NCBI GenBank assembly: GCA_963457665.1
Contig: OY735209.1
Location: forward strand, 62,537,475 to 62,601,474
DNA from: Thysanoteuthis rhombus
Lineage: Eukaryota > Mollusca > Cephalopoda > Oegopsida > Thysanoteuthidae
Reading direction: 5' to 3'
Length of the DNA: 64,000 bases
In this document: positions 53,771 to 64,000 of the stretch, piece after piece
Layout: every line of letters starts with the position of its first letter
Position numbering within the stretch: position 1 is the stretch's first letter
Translations under genes and position numbers: made by a program
Notes under the pieces: generated by a model
Seen by the model: only the letters and a program-made list of their open reading frames with translations
What the model was told of the DNA's origin: nothing
Databases searched by the model: none

Positions 53771-55255
53771 CATTTCTACTGTAAAATCATTGGACATGCA
53801 TTTACCTTATTAATATAATAGTCCTACTGACAGTCCCCTTTTCTTGATTTCGAAGGCATTCCTATAGTAAAATCATTTACAACAAATTTATATAGTAAAC
53901 CCATTAGCAGCGCGTCTGCTACTAGGAGAAAGGCAGATGGGGCATTCATCCCCCTCCTGAATCAGCCTTTCTCATTCTCCTCTACCTTACACATGTAATA
54001 GCCTTATTTTGTGAGTAACACTTGCATCAATTCTTGACCAATTTTGCTTGACCTATTCGATTTGATCATATTTTTCTGTCTCAAAAAATATTCATTTTAG
54101 AAAATGACTAAAGCCTAGGAGGAAAGTGTTGGAGTACGGTAAAGTCAGTGGGTAAGGATAAGAAAAGCCAAAACCTTGTTTAGATACACTGAGCTCAAGT
54201 GATTACTGTTTTATTAATTACATAATATTAATCAACATAGTTTTATTTTTCAACACACAAAATAATATCTTTCCAGAAGTCTCGTCTCTTCTCTTCCTAC
54301 CTGATATTGGATTGAGGGTTGCCCCGCTGATGGAAGGGGTGGTGTGCAGCGAGGACTGGCTGGCGTGGGGGAAGGAAAGATGTGGGAAAATCTAAGGTTA
54401 TGAAAATGTCATGTGTGTATGTGTATGCAAATGTGTATGTGCGAGTGTGTTGAATGATTACAGAGACAGAAATCTTTAACGTGTTTGTTTGATTAATCCT
54501 GCCCGTGATACCAGAGATTACATAAGAGACTAGTATATCACTGTTTCGTATCACCCCGTGATATTTTCCGTGCTACTTGGGCGTACAAATAACGCCTGAG
54601 ATTATACAAATAATACTTTTCTTTTTTATCTATAGAAAGGAAAATGAAATGCATATGCCACAAAGTACACGATGACAAGCTGAACGAAAATAATCGTAAG
54701 GTGGGTGACAAAGGTTATTTCTCCTATCACTCTGATGATACTTGTGCATGTGTACGAACATGTACATGCACACATGTATACATTTGAATAGTCGTCCGCT
54801 GCCACTTTGGTGAGGGTATTAAAAGCACATATTCCAGGTTGGGGGCAAAAGCATATATTTCCAGAAGAGGGATATATTTTCCAAGGGGGTGCAAAAGGGT
54901 ATATTAGAAAATTATCCTAGTGGCAATCCTATAACACGTTACGCATTCAACCTGCAATTTGTAGTGTAAGCAAGTACGACCCTCTGTAATATCTGTCAAA
55001 TTGTTCACTTGACATAAATGCGTGACCTGACCACAGGTTGACATAGTGAGTACCAACGAATAATGATACATTTTTTATATGGGAACATTAAGTTGGAGTT
55101 ACATGAGACAATTGTATTGCACCATCATTGTTTATTGACTATAAGGCTCCATCATTCCAACCGTGCACCCTCAATGAGAAGGCCTGATTCAGGGAGGGGG
55201 GTGTGAATACCTCGTTTGCCTTTCTCCCGCCAGTGGACGCCTATGTACAAATTCA
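53771..55255. other. Unassigned stretch
   Basis: There is a near-palindrome around 54,747 (GTGTACGAACATGTACATGC). GGGGGCAAAAGCATATATTT-type text occurs two or three times near 54,840-54,905. No gene is seen. Confidence 0.4.
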
Positions 55256-55257
55256 TG

Positions 55258-55545
55258 TACATCATCATCATCATCATCATCATCATCAGTCTTTTAACGT
55301 CCGTCGTTGAACATAGACCTTCCCCAGGATTCGCTACAATTCTCTATCATGGGCGTCGTGGAGCCAGTATTTCCTGAATCTGTCAAGTTCATCTCCCCAT
55401 CTTGTGTTCTGTCGGCCTCGGTTTCTTATGTGATCTCTGGGGATCCATGTTATGAGACAAGATGTCCATCGGTTGTCTTTCATCCTAGCAAAATGGCCTG
55501 CCCATTGCCATTTGAGTTTTTTTAATAGTTTCTATGATGTCACGT
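55258..55545 (-). pseudogene. RTE-clade LINE, 3' end with (ATG)n tail
   Basis: The minus strand reads LKKLKWQWAGHFARMKDNRW, TSCLITWIPRDHIRNRGRQN, TRWGDELDRFRKYWLHDAHD, then, after a single stop in place of the usual Trp, RILGKVYVQRRTLKD-stop. The tail is (ATG)n, seen on the plus strand as (CAT)n at 55,262-55,288. The copy is 5'-truncated at about 55,545. It shares WAGH and YVQRRT blocks with the 19.6, 23.4, 28.0 and 58.5 kb copies. Confidence 0.85.
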
Positions 55546-55679
55546 ACAAATACATGTACAGTATTGCTTAAAATGATGAAAATATACTAGTGCTATGTGC
55601 TGATAATTCCACTAAAATTTACCAAATACCTACAAACAATGAAACTAAACTATACATCACTAATTGTGAAAAAGATTTC

Positions 55680-55785
55680 ATCATAGAATAAAGTGACCAA
55701 AAAAAAAAAAAAAAAAAGCTCTCATCATGAAATAAAGTGACCTAAAAAAGCCCTCTTCATACAATAAAGTGACCCCAAGATCTTC
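55680..55785. repeat. Three short AATAAAGTGACC units
   Basis: CATAGAATAAAGTGACC, CATGAAATAAAGTGACCTAA and CATACAATAAAGTGACCCCA recur about every 45 bases, separated by poly-A or AGCCCTC text. Confidence 0.6.
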
Positions 55786-55857
55786 AGTTTGGGAACCGGT
55801 ATTCTAAATGTATTCAACAACTGATAGATACATTTAGCCCAGTGGATGATTTCACTT

Positions 55858-56325
55858 GTATGTCATTCTAATGAACAAAATACATTCTTTCCCGCATGTA
55901 TAATAAACCTTAAAATTATGGGCTATCGATTTGTCCAAACTGCAGGTTTTCGTCTTTTTTAGTTTGTTAGTTATTAAGCTTCAAAAAGCATGTAAAACGG
56001 ACTGGGCCGGCTCAGGTCGAGTTCTTTCGAAATATTAATGTTTTTTTTTTTAAATAAAAATGTATTTGATAAGAACAACCTCACCTTTATGTCATCTCAA
56101 TGAACAAAATACATTCTTGCCGCATATGTAATAAACCTTGAAATTATGGACTATCGATTGGTCAAAACTGCATGTTTCTATCTTTTTAAATTTTTTTTAG
56201 GTTATTAAGCTTCAAAAAGAATGACAAACAGGCCAGGCCGGCTCAGATCGTGTTTTTTTCAAAGTATCAATGTTTTAAAAAAAAAACTAATTATATTTGA
56301 TAAGAACAACCTCACCTTACGAAAC
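55858..56325. repeat. Two-unit tandem duplication, about 230 bp per unit
   Basis: TGTCATTCTAATGAACAAAA (55,861) recurs as TGTCATCTCAATGAACAAAA (56,091). AATAAACCTTAAAATTATGG, TTATTAAGCTTCAAAAAG, GGGCCGGCTCAGGTCG and TTTGATAAGAACAACCTCAC all recur in order at the same offset. Divergence of roughly 10-15% indicates an old duplication. Confidence 0.75.
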
Positions 56326-57825
56326 GTTGAAAATTTGCAAATAATTGGACTTAAAATAATTAGTATGAAGTATAGAAACCCTTATTAGCAATAACCCCAG
56401 CAAACCGATGCCCACAAGACACAGTTTCTTGAAAAGATTTTGTATCATTTTTCTCTAATCTTCCAGTTTCCTCGATAAATCAGTTACAGTGGTTGGGTTC
56501 CGTTCCCTAACCTTGTCTCCTATCATCTTCCACGAGAAGTTGTCGCCGGGACTTCATGCAGACCATGTCATGACTTCAAAAAATATTCCAGCATTGTGAC
56601 AGGGTGGATGCCTAAAAATCCTTCACTGGTTGGAAGATTCTTGTAGAAAAGAAATCGTATGCTGCTTCACTTATGTCTCGTTCTCGCAATTGGACCAACG
56701 TCCTTAGAGGAAAACGTCTCTCATGCCATGACACTTCCCCCCTCCAAACTTGGCAGACATTTTGATATATTTTGGTTTAAGTCTGTCGACCGTACGATGT
56801 CGATCAAATTGTCTGCTGTCAGATCCAACTCAATTGAATTAGTTTGATATTTACTGACTAATTCTCACCCTCCCAAACAACGTATTTTCTACCCATTCAA
56901 GTTTAGATTTCTTATTCTTATTTTTTTTCTCTTCATTTATGATAGGTTTAGTATTTGGAAAACAAGTTTTCAATCCAAATTCGATCAATTGTCAGGACAC
57001 TGTACGGCTGCTCACCTCTTTGTTGAGATCAGTTTTGATTTTTCTTGATCAATCATGGCATGTCTTTCAATCATTCAATTATTGTCTTTTGTGGTCGACC
57101 ATTATTTTTTGTGAAACAAAGGATTGTATTTCACCATACAATTTCTTGAAACAGTGACTCAAGTTCCCTGTGCGTGTGTGCGTTCAAAATGCTGAAAAAA
57201 AAACTATTAATCATTCTGTTTAAGGAGGGTCCCTCACTCGGATGCGATGGTCAACGTGATATTCTAGCAGTCAATTACTACAGTTTACTGAGTTAAATGT
57301 TCACTGAGTGACCAACTACTGTGGCCTTTGGCCAGGCTAAGGTAAGTTTAGTAACACTGTTTTAAAATCTTATGAGAGTATGATTAACTAACAAAGAAAG
57401 AAGTTATTGTTTGGATAGAAGCTAGTGTTTTTATTGTTCTAGTCGAACACATGGTGAAGAGTTTTTTCTGAGAGAAATCCAGTATTTGTCGAAATCATCT
57501 TGTGACTGAGGATTCTATTTCAAAAAGGAAAAAACTTTTACTTGAATTTCAGATTAAAGCTTCTAGAGTTTCCGAAATTTATGATTTCCATCAACTTGGC
57601 AAACAAACTCTAGACTGAATATTTTTGTAACTTCATCATGTTTCCGGGGAACAAACAAAGCCTTGCATACCCGGAAATCAAATCCACTGAAAAGAATGAA
57701 TGACAAACAATCGATTGGAGATATGTCTAATAATTGACGTCAATTTTCTTGTGACGTGTTTACCTCATTGATATTAAAAACTAATATTATTAAGATGACT
57801 AACTCCAAGTTTATGTTTTATAGAC
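56326..57825. other. Nothing recognised
   Basis: AT-rich. Plus frames of 60-72 codons at 56,659-56,847 and 56,939-57,157 have no motif that I recognise. Confidence 0.4.
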
Positions 57826-57829
57826 TTCC

Positions 57830-58080
57830 AAACTGTTACATCATACAGGCTGCAAATTTGTGTTCAAGGGTGAATTGATCACCGGATGAACATAGACTAA
57901 GTATCGATGACCACTGGTGACCTCAGAAAGTCAATCCAGGGTCAGGTTAATTTATAACATTTTTAAACATAAGTGAGACGGCTGTACCATACGAGCTGCA
58001 AATTTGTATACCAAGGGAACTTGACACCAGGATGAACGTAGGTTAGGTGACACTGACTCTGGTGACTCCTAAAATAAAAA
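57830..58080. repeat. Two-unit repeat, about 145 bp per unit
   Basis: CATACAGGCTGCAAATTTGT (57,842) recurs as CATACGAGCTGCAAATTTGT (57,988). CACCGGATGAACATAG and CACCAGGATGAACGTAG, and ACTGGTGACCTCAGAAA and TCTGGTGACTCCTAAAA, keep the same order. It is a decayed tandem pair. Confidence 0.6.
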
Positions 58081-58500
58081 TATTTTCTTATAAGAGGGTA
58101 ACTTGATTCAAGGAAAACTTTATTATTTTTTTTCATCTCAATAAAATAAAATTTGTTTTTCTGCGTTGCAACTTTTGTGTATGCGTGCAAGCAAGACGGG
58201 GGTGTTGGTGGTGTGTGCGTTACTCCCAAAATTAATCCTCGAAATCTGCATAGATGTAATTCGGTTTTCTTGTTTTGCTGTATTCGAATATTTGTGTGTG
58301 CATAGACTGAAAGGGTTGGGTGGTTAGGCCAAACGAGGGGGATGCGCATAGGCCCGATTGGATGCAGGCCCAGGTCCGGTTGTAGCAGCATGTGAATTTT
58401 TTTTCTCTGGGTCACACAGTCTGCGTCATAAAAGCCTGTTCTACAAATAATACTAGTTTACCGCAAGCCGTCAAAAATGATTGTACTATTTAAATCATTT
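58081..58500. other. Nothing recognised
   Basis: The minus frame 57,963-58,415 (150 codons) spans the repeat pair and GT-rich DNA; no motif that I recognise. Confidence 0.4.
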
Positions 58501-58504
58501 TGCA

Positions 58505-58756
58505 ATTGCACTGTACTTTAAGACTATCAAGAACTGGCGGTGGGCTGGCCATGTTGCAAGAATGGCAGACAATCGATGGACATCACGACTCACAACATGT
58601 ATTCCCCGAGACCACATGCGCAACCGAGGCCGGCAAAATGTTAGATGGAGAGACGAGCAAGACAAGTTCAAGAAGTACTGGCTCCGTGACGCACATGATA
58701 AAGAAGTGTGGTAAATCCTGGGGAAGGTCTATGTCCAACGACGGACGCTAAAAGAC

Positions 58757-58819
<63 letters not shown>

Positions 58820-58820
58820 G
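58505..58820 (+). pseudogene. RTE-clade LINE, 3' end with long (TGA)n tail
   Basis: The frame KNWRWAGHVARMADNRWTSR, LTTCIPRDHMRNRGRQNVRW, RDEQDKFKKYWLRDAHDKEV is followed by W-stop and then ILGKVYVQRRTLKD-stop. There is only one premature stop (58,712). The 3' end runs directly into about 21 TGA units (58,757-58,820). The GGATAA-free, sharp tail junction and high similarity to the other RTE ends suggest relatively recent insertion. 5' truncation is at about 58,515. Confidence 0.88.
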
Positions 58821-59080
58821 CTGCGTTTTCTTGTTTATGAATGAATATGGATTTTTATGCATTTGAAAAAATAAATAAAGAAGGGAAATTACTCTATGAT
58901 TAGCATTTATTATTTATCTCCCTTGACAAATGTCACAAATAAGAAATTTAAACCATTGTGCAGCGTATTATATAAGGGGATTATCTAGATAAAGTATTAT
59001 CAACCATGATTGAATTTTGACCAGTATTTCTTTGTAAAGATTTGAGAAGGGTCATTAATATCCAAAGAGTTCTTCGGGCG
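58821..59080. other. Short unassigned stretch
   Basis: TTATCTCCCTTGACAAAT near 58,914 also occurs near 11,617. No gene. Confidence 0.4.
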
Positions 59081-59084
59081 ATCG

Positions 59085-59680
59085 AACCTCTTGCTGTTTG
59101 TGTTGTTAACACAACGTTTCACCCGATCCATGTTCGAGCCACAACATACTGATCCCTTTGAGTAATTTTCACCATTTCCGGAATTTGCTTACTAAAATAA
59201 GTCTGCCATGAGAGAAGAGTAAAAACAATAACTGTATATACTTTATTCCTTGTAAATGTGGAAAGATCAGTATTGGAGATACTGGCAGGCCTCTTAATGT
59301 TCAACCAGATGAACACAAGAAAGCCATAATCAAAGGAAAAATAGAAATATTTTCGATGGTTGACCATATCTAGAGAGAAAGGTGAACACTATCCTCTCTG
59401 GGAAAAAGTCTATTATTGACAGCGAACACTGTTGGCAAACCGAGAAAAATCAAGAAGGCAGCCCACGACAAGATGTCGACTGAGTGTATATCAGACAAAT
59501 GCACGGTTCAACATGATGTGACTTACGCCACTCAACAGGAACAAAGTATGGAAATACAGATCTGAGAAGGAGAGGAAAAGATATCACTCAGATCGAACGT
59601 TTAAGCCAGACAGTGAGATTAGACTCCACCACTCGACTCAGTCAAGTGAAGACTCTGTCTGAAGGTTTCTCAGCTTTCTC
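59085..59680 (+). pseudogene. Penelope-like element: GIY-YIG endonuclease fragment and end motif
   Basis: Translation from about 59,221 reads NNNCIYFIPCKCGKISIGDT, GRPLNVQPDEHKKAIIKGKI, then MVDHI. CIYFIPC..ISIGDTGRPLN..EHKK matches the GIY-YIG nuclease domain at the C-terminus of one group of Penelope-like retroelements (usual text VY-IPC-CG--YIGETGRPLN-R--EHK). An ACAACGTTTC motif (59,111-59,120) lies upstream. The domain is broken more than once and the reverse transcriptase is absent. It belongs to a different PLE subgroup from the 61 kb fragment, judged by the domain text. Confidence 0.72.
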
Positions 59681-60660
59681 GACTCACTGGTATTATTATA
59701 TTTTTTATATTCTTTAAGATTGAAAAAAATCTTATCTGAAAAATCAGAATTGATGTCAAACGCAAACTGAGCGAAAATAAACTTACCAATAGATTTCTCG
59801 TCGCAAAGACTTCAAAGGTGACAATGTTAATCTCTGTTCGAAACCTTTTTTCTTTGCAAAGTTTCTCCAACTGACCTTGAAAGGTCTTCAATTGGCGTAG
59901 AGAAACAGGAAAGGTAAAACTAAGAAATCAAAGTTATCATAGTCAGTGTTGCCAACTAAGATATTTGATATTTAAATTCAGGTAATCTCTGTGTGTTTAG
60001 ATATGAAAAATTACTTTTAGATATATCTTGGATATTGGATAAGTTTAGATATTTTCCAATGAGGCTCATTTATTTTTGCATATTCAGGATGGCAAAAATG
60101 TATCTCAATTGAAAATACATCGTATATATAATGGAGTTGATATAATTATTTGATTAAATTTTTTTAATATTTCTCGTTATATTTTGAGATAGCATCCAAT
60201 AAATGAAGGTTTAATGAAATCTAGGGTACTTTAGACAGTTTTTTAACATCTAGATATTTTGGACCGGCCCAGACAAAAAGTTTTGGGCGTGTAAACTTTC
60301 CCTCTAAACCGACCGGCGGTCGAGTTACCTTTTTTGAAATCTCACTTGAAACAAAAGATAATTTCATACTAGTACAATTAACGAAAATAGATAAGGCCAT
60401 ATAAACAAATACTATGGAAGATACATTGATAATACATTTGTAAAACAAAATACTATAACATATACAATATACTAATTAATATAATGCCAATTAGAATGGG
60501 ATGGGACGTTTGAATGGAATGAAAAAGTCGTGTGACATGCTGGAGACACCCGAAAGAGAACGTTTTTCAACAATTGACATTAAAAAAACATTAAATTACT
60601 CGCTTGACAAGTTGTAAGACAACGAATTACCCGATTCATCAGATTCGAATGAACGAAACA
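59681..60660. other. Nothing recognised
   Basis: AGTCAGTGTTGCCAACTAAG near 59,942 resembles a hAT-type end, but no matching right end was found. AT-rich otherwise. Confidence 0.35.
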
Positions 60661-60682
60661 CCCGTTTTGTATATGACCGCAG

Positions 60683-60852
60683 TCGTATATATAGTCTACA
60701 GGCGTGATTAGACACATACAGGTGTAACTGTACGTTTAATGCCGTATGTATACGCCTACAGATGTAACTTCAATCGTAGAAGTTACACCTGTAGGCATGT
60801 AATTACACCTTTAGACTGAATGTGTATAGTCACGCCTGTAGACGTATAGTTT
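60683..60852. repeat. Palindromic block of ACACCTGTAGGC motifs
   Basis: The left arm (60,683-60,766) and right arm (60,774-60,852) are imperfect inverted copies meeting at CTTCAATCGTAGAAG, which leaves a seven-base loop. The words CTACAGGCGT, CAGGTGTAA and their inverses appear at least six times. Both the whole block and its internal words are self-complementary. There is no coding capacity. Confidence 0.75.
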
Positions 60853-61075
60853 TGCCCGTTGGTGTCAGCAATAATTTTCGGCCGTGTTGATCCTAATATG
60901 ATTTCTCTCTTCGATTTAATGAAAATCGAATTGACCCTAAGGAAATACCTGTTTAGAACACAAACCTGCCTCTTGGTAAGAACGGAAGTAAATATTCTAT
61001 TTTCACTCGGTCGTTGGAGAAAACTTGAAAAATAGGTATGAGTGGCAATGACCGTGGGATCCTAGAAAGAGGAAT
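60853..61075. other. Short unassigned stretch
   Basis: Nothing recognised. Confidence 0.35.
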
Positions 61076-61079
61076 TTAA

Positions 61080-61810
61080 AAAAAGCGACAACTATTACCA
61101 TAGTCGTATAAAACTATCGCAAAACATCCTTTGTTGTAAAAAATGACATTTCTCACTGACTGAAGGAGGGCATTTTGCCGTTGAAAAAGATGACATTTCA
61201 GACAATGAATGAGATTAAGGAGAATGCGATGAGACAGCAGGAATTTAGCTGCAGTTATACGGACAATTTTTATGAATTCATAACAAAACATAAAAAAAGT
61301 AATTAGAACTAATACTAATGGAGAAAGCATAGATAAAGCAGATTGCAATTGTACGAACACAAACGGATTCCCTTTGCGAAACAAATGTATCAAATTGAAT
61401 ATTGTATACCAAGCTGAAATATTAACCCAAGAGAAACACTTAGAAGTGAAATATTATACAGGAATGTCGAAAACACTCTTTAAACTGAGATTAGCCAATC
61501 ATATATTATCATTTACAAACGAAAAATATAAAAACAATACATCACAGTCGACATATTATTGGAAACTAACCGATAGCTATTTCAAACTACCTGTAAAATG
61601 GAAAATATTAAAACAAACACACATATTCCAGAATATTGAAACCCCATTTTATCTATGCATAGATGAGAAATTTGAAATCCTTACTTCTGCCATTAGAACA
61701 AAAAAGCAAACGAACAAAAAACAGAATTATTAAACAGAAAAAGTGAAGTAGCTTTAAAATGCCAGCATCGCTCAAAACCTCTACTAAAAAACATAATTTG
61801 ACACCCAACA
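61080..61810 (+). pseudogene. Penelope-like element: GIY-YIG endonuclease C-terminus
   Basis: The open frame at 61,374-61,733 gives LRNKCIKLNIVYQAEILTQE, KYYTGMSKTLFKLRLANHIL, SFTNEKYKN, YYWKLTDSYFKLPVKWKILK. Just before it is a DCNCTNTNG Cys cluster. This matches PLE proteins, where a CX-Cys linker precedes the GIY-YIG nuclease (NIVY-A-V..YIG-T...FK-R--NH--SF..KYKN-T-LS-Y-WKLKD..-IKW-I). The terminal SEVALKCQHRSKPLLKN block (about 61,745-61,800) is the usual PLE protein end. The upstream part to 61,080 is a decayed linker. The reverse transcriptase is missing on this strand. The copy is degenerate with a few breaks. Confidence 0.85.
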
Positions 61811-62435
61811 TATTTAACTATGAGGGTTCAGTAACTATGTTAACAGACGCAACTCGCTGTTTGTGTCATTTCTACTGAGTATTCATTCATGTGAATATCA
61901 AATCCGTTGTGTTGGTTTTATTCTTAGACTGCATGTAAACCAACTTATGACATTATCTTTGAGAATACTGATTACTCAGAAAAAACTTCTTCGAGTTGAT
62001 TCTCTAACAACATATTTGACCGAAGAATTCGACATTTTTTCTACTGACCTTAAAGTTAATGTTTCCACGCCATATACCATCAAATTTCCACCAATTTGTT
62101 ATTTTCCTTTAGATGATCCAAAAAAGTATCTTTATATACATGGTTGAAACGAAACTAAACCACTCTCCAGCAGGTAGTAACACCTCAATGGGCTATATAT
62201 ATAGACATTTTGTTACTTTGCATTCCATGTTCGATCTGTCAACCCGCCCAACTACCAATCACTCAAACAAATGAACCAGAGCTAAAGGTTTTCCCCTGTT
62301 CCGGGTTCCAGTCAATACAATGATATTTCACACTGACAAAGGCTGGGTCCATCTCTTTTGGTTACCTAATTCCCAAAACATTAATACAAATTTATTGGTT
62401 TTAATATACATTATTTTTTTATTCTATTTTATACT
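61811..62435. other. Unassigned, perhaps PLE 3' non-coding sequence
   Basis: It lies between two PLE pieces of opposite orientation. The plus frame 61,863-62,147 (94 codons) has no motif that I recognise. Confidence 0.35.
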
Positions 62436-62439
62436 TTCG

Positions 62440-63850
62440 TTAACACATTCTTTGATTTTAGTTATTATTTCTTTATGGTCAAGCTGATAAGTTTTCAAGG
62501 GATCAGCATAGCTTTATCAAATTGTCTACATATCTTACAAATTCCGCCGTCTTCATTGACCATTCTCAAAACTAAAGAAACAATTTTTGGTTTGAAATCA
62601 ATAAATCTAAGAGTAGCTCTATTCTGATAATATAGTTCCGTGAAATATATAGATTGGAATACTGCTTGTTGTAAAAGGCATATGTACGATATGGAATGGA
62701 AAGGAATCTCGTTTATCAAATAATTTGTAGACAAACATTCCATCCTCGAATTTTGTCCTCAATCTAGGAACACTGCTTGCATTTCGTAATGTTCACACTT
62801 GATATCAAGATTAGGGTATATATTACGATACAGTTTCCCGAATTTTCCTCCTTCGTCAATAAAACAGACTGAAAATGAACGAGCTCGGTTTATATTAGTT
62901 CCAATCAAAGATTACATGAATATGTATTCATGTCTATGTAAATACAAACTTGCCCAGTAGGGGGCAGGATCGATTCCCATTGGGACCCCTTATGATGTGA
63001 TGAAATAACTTATACTTATTCGAATGTAACGTTCTCCAATAAGATGACTAACAATCGCCTTAAGGGTAGAGCACGTAACGAAAGTCCGACCTTTTTTGTT
63101 TTACAACAGAAAGCATTAGAGTTTGTAAACCCAATATTTTTTCCAATTTCCTCCTGTAAATGCCAAGTCTATTATTTTATCTAATTCTTTAATAAGATCC
63201 TCATAAGGAATTTTTGTGTAAAGAGAAATTGAAGTCGTAAGTCGAGATAGATTTAACTCCTTAACGGGTATTTATGATATCCAATTTTCCTTTAACGGGC
63301 ATAGAAATATTTACTACCCAAAAGAGATTTAAATTACTCTAAAGTTTACTTTTATTATGCAAGTTCTGAATTTGATTGAATATTAAATTAAAAAATTTAA
63401 AAACTTGCTAAGAGGTTTAGTACTACAAACTCTAGAGGCTACAATAAAGTGAGCACCTATTGAATTTTTATGCATTCTAGGTATCCAATACATAATTGGT
63501 AACTTTTGTATTTTTTCATCTATATTTTTTTTTTATATATCTTAAGTTTTAACTTTTCACGTGATAGGATGTCATTAAATATAATATGTGGTTCACTCGT
63601 AGATACTTTATTCGTGGATGATAATGTTCGTATTGGATCCGCCTCATACAATTTCCTTTGAATAGGATATTTTTTTAAACATGTAAATGATATGTTATTT
63701 GCCACTTTATTAATCGGTACGATAACAAATTCATTTTGAAGCTTCATACTTGTGAATTTTTCAGCACCGGACTCGTTTTACAGGGTTTTTAAAGCATGTC
63801 GGATTTTTCCATCTTGAAATCCAAGTACTATTCCTTTCCATCTTTCGAAC
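62440..63850 (-). pseudogene. Penelope-like element reverse transcriptase, degenerate
   Basis: The minus strand shows the PLE polymerase blocks in order: LQNEFVIVPINKVANNISFT (usual EFV-VPIDKA-NN), IQKLPIMYWIPRMHKNSIGA and HFIVASRVCSTKPLS (usual LP-LYWLPK-HK-P...RFI), GVPMGIDPAPYWASLYLHRH (usual GIPMG-DPAPF-ANLFL), a VYKLFDKRDSFPFHIVHMPF block, and ELYYQNRATLRFIDFKPKIV, SLVLRMVNEDGGICKICRQF. The order and spacing fit one polymerase of about 450 codons, broken several times. It points away from the 61 kb GIY-YIG piece, so the two are separate copies, tail to tail. The family includes telomerase-related reverse transcriptases. Confidence 0.87.
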
Positions 63851-64000
63851 ACTGATTTTATTATTCAATATTTATTTGACATAGATAAAATAAAGATATT
63901 TAATGCTTATTTAATGTCATTTAAAACTTTCCTATGATTTAAGCATTTTGATTCTCTATAATTTGAACCTTTAGTGAGTTTTCTTTACAATTTCTAGTTT
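63851..64000. other. Window edge, nothing recognised
   Basis: AT-rich; the N-terminal part of the minus-strand PLE may continue beyond the window. Confidence 0.3.

Noticed and set aside
59942-59965. hAT element start (CAGTGTTGCCA)
   Set aside because: No matching inverted right end or target duplication found downstream.

Overview
This window looks like repeat-dense, AT-rich non-coding DNA from an animal genome, most likely an invertebrate. A mollusc or other lophotrochozoan would fit, but nothing in the sequence proves it. I find no convincing host gene: no chain of spliced exons, no tRNA or rRNA gene, no operon-like layout. What can be recognised by translation comes from mobile elements. 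Most of the remaining open frames are microsatellite read-through or antisense shadows of those elements. One 200-base run of N (33,942-34,141) is an assembly gap.

Five retroelement lineages can be named from protein motifs. (1) RTE-clade LINE 3' ends lie at 19.6, 23.4, 28.0, 55.3 (minus) and 58.5 kb; two run into (ATG)n tails, and the 28.0 kb copy keeps the reverse transcriptase FADD motif. (2) An R4/Dong-like LINE with a restriction-like endonuclease makes up much of 39.6-52.2 kb, in at least seven pieces on both strands; most of its ends touch (TAA)n microsatellites, which matches the known TAA target of Dong. (3) A CR1-like LINE end lies at 32.7-33.8 kb (minus). (4) Penelope-like elements (PLEs) give GIY-YIG endonuclease pieces at 59.2 and 61.1-61.8 kb and a minus-strand reverse transcriptase at 62.4-63.85 kb. 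(5) Two weaker LINE-like remnants lie at 16.3 and 22.2 kb. DNA transposons include a mariner transposase tail at 21.0 kb and two hAT-like non-autonomous copies, at 7.1 and 28.9 kb. The second of these has a good 8-bp target duplication.

Non-coding families account for much of the rest. A four-copy family with GAATCACCGTAG inverted ends lies at 1.0, 6.7, 23.5 and 37.8 kb. Foldback elements lie at 3.1, 8.6, 9.4, 11.9, 18.7, 52.4 and 60.7 kb. A nucleosome-sized (about 150-180 bp) repeat occurs in short arrays at 11.0, 35.7, 38.9 and 47.7 kb. Other dispersed families and tRNA-derived SINE pieces occur between them. Long (TA)n, (GT)n, (GA)n and (TAA)n tracts punctuate the whole window.

The most unusual items are a 97%-identical 90-bp inverted repeat at 9.4 kb that carries a hammerhead-like core motif on both strands, a five-unit array with 30-codon periodicity at 42.2 kb, the internal complementary repeat structure at 60.7 kb, and the TAA-targeted nesting of the R4/Dong family.
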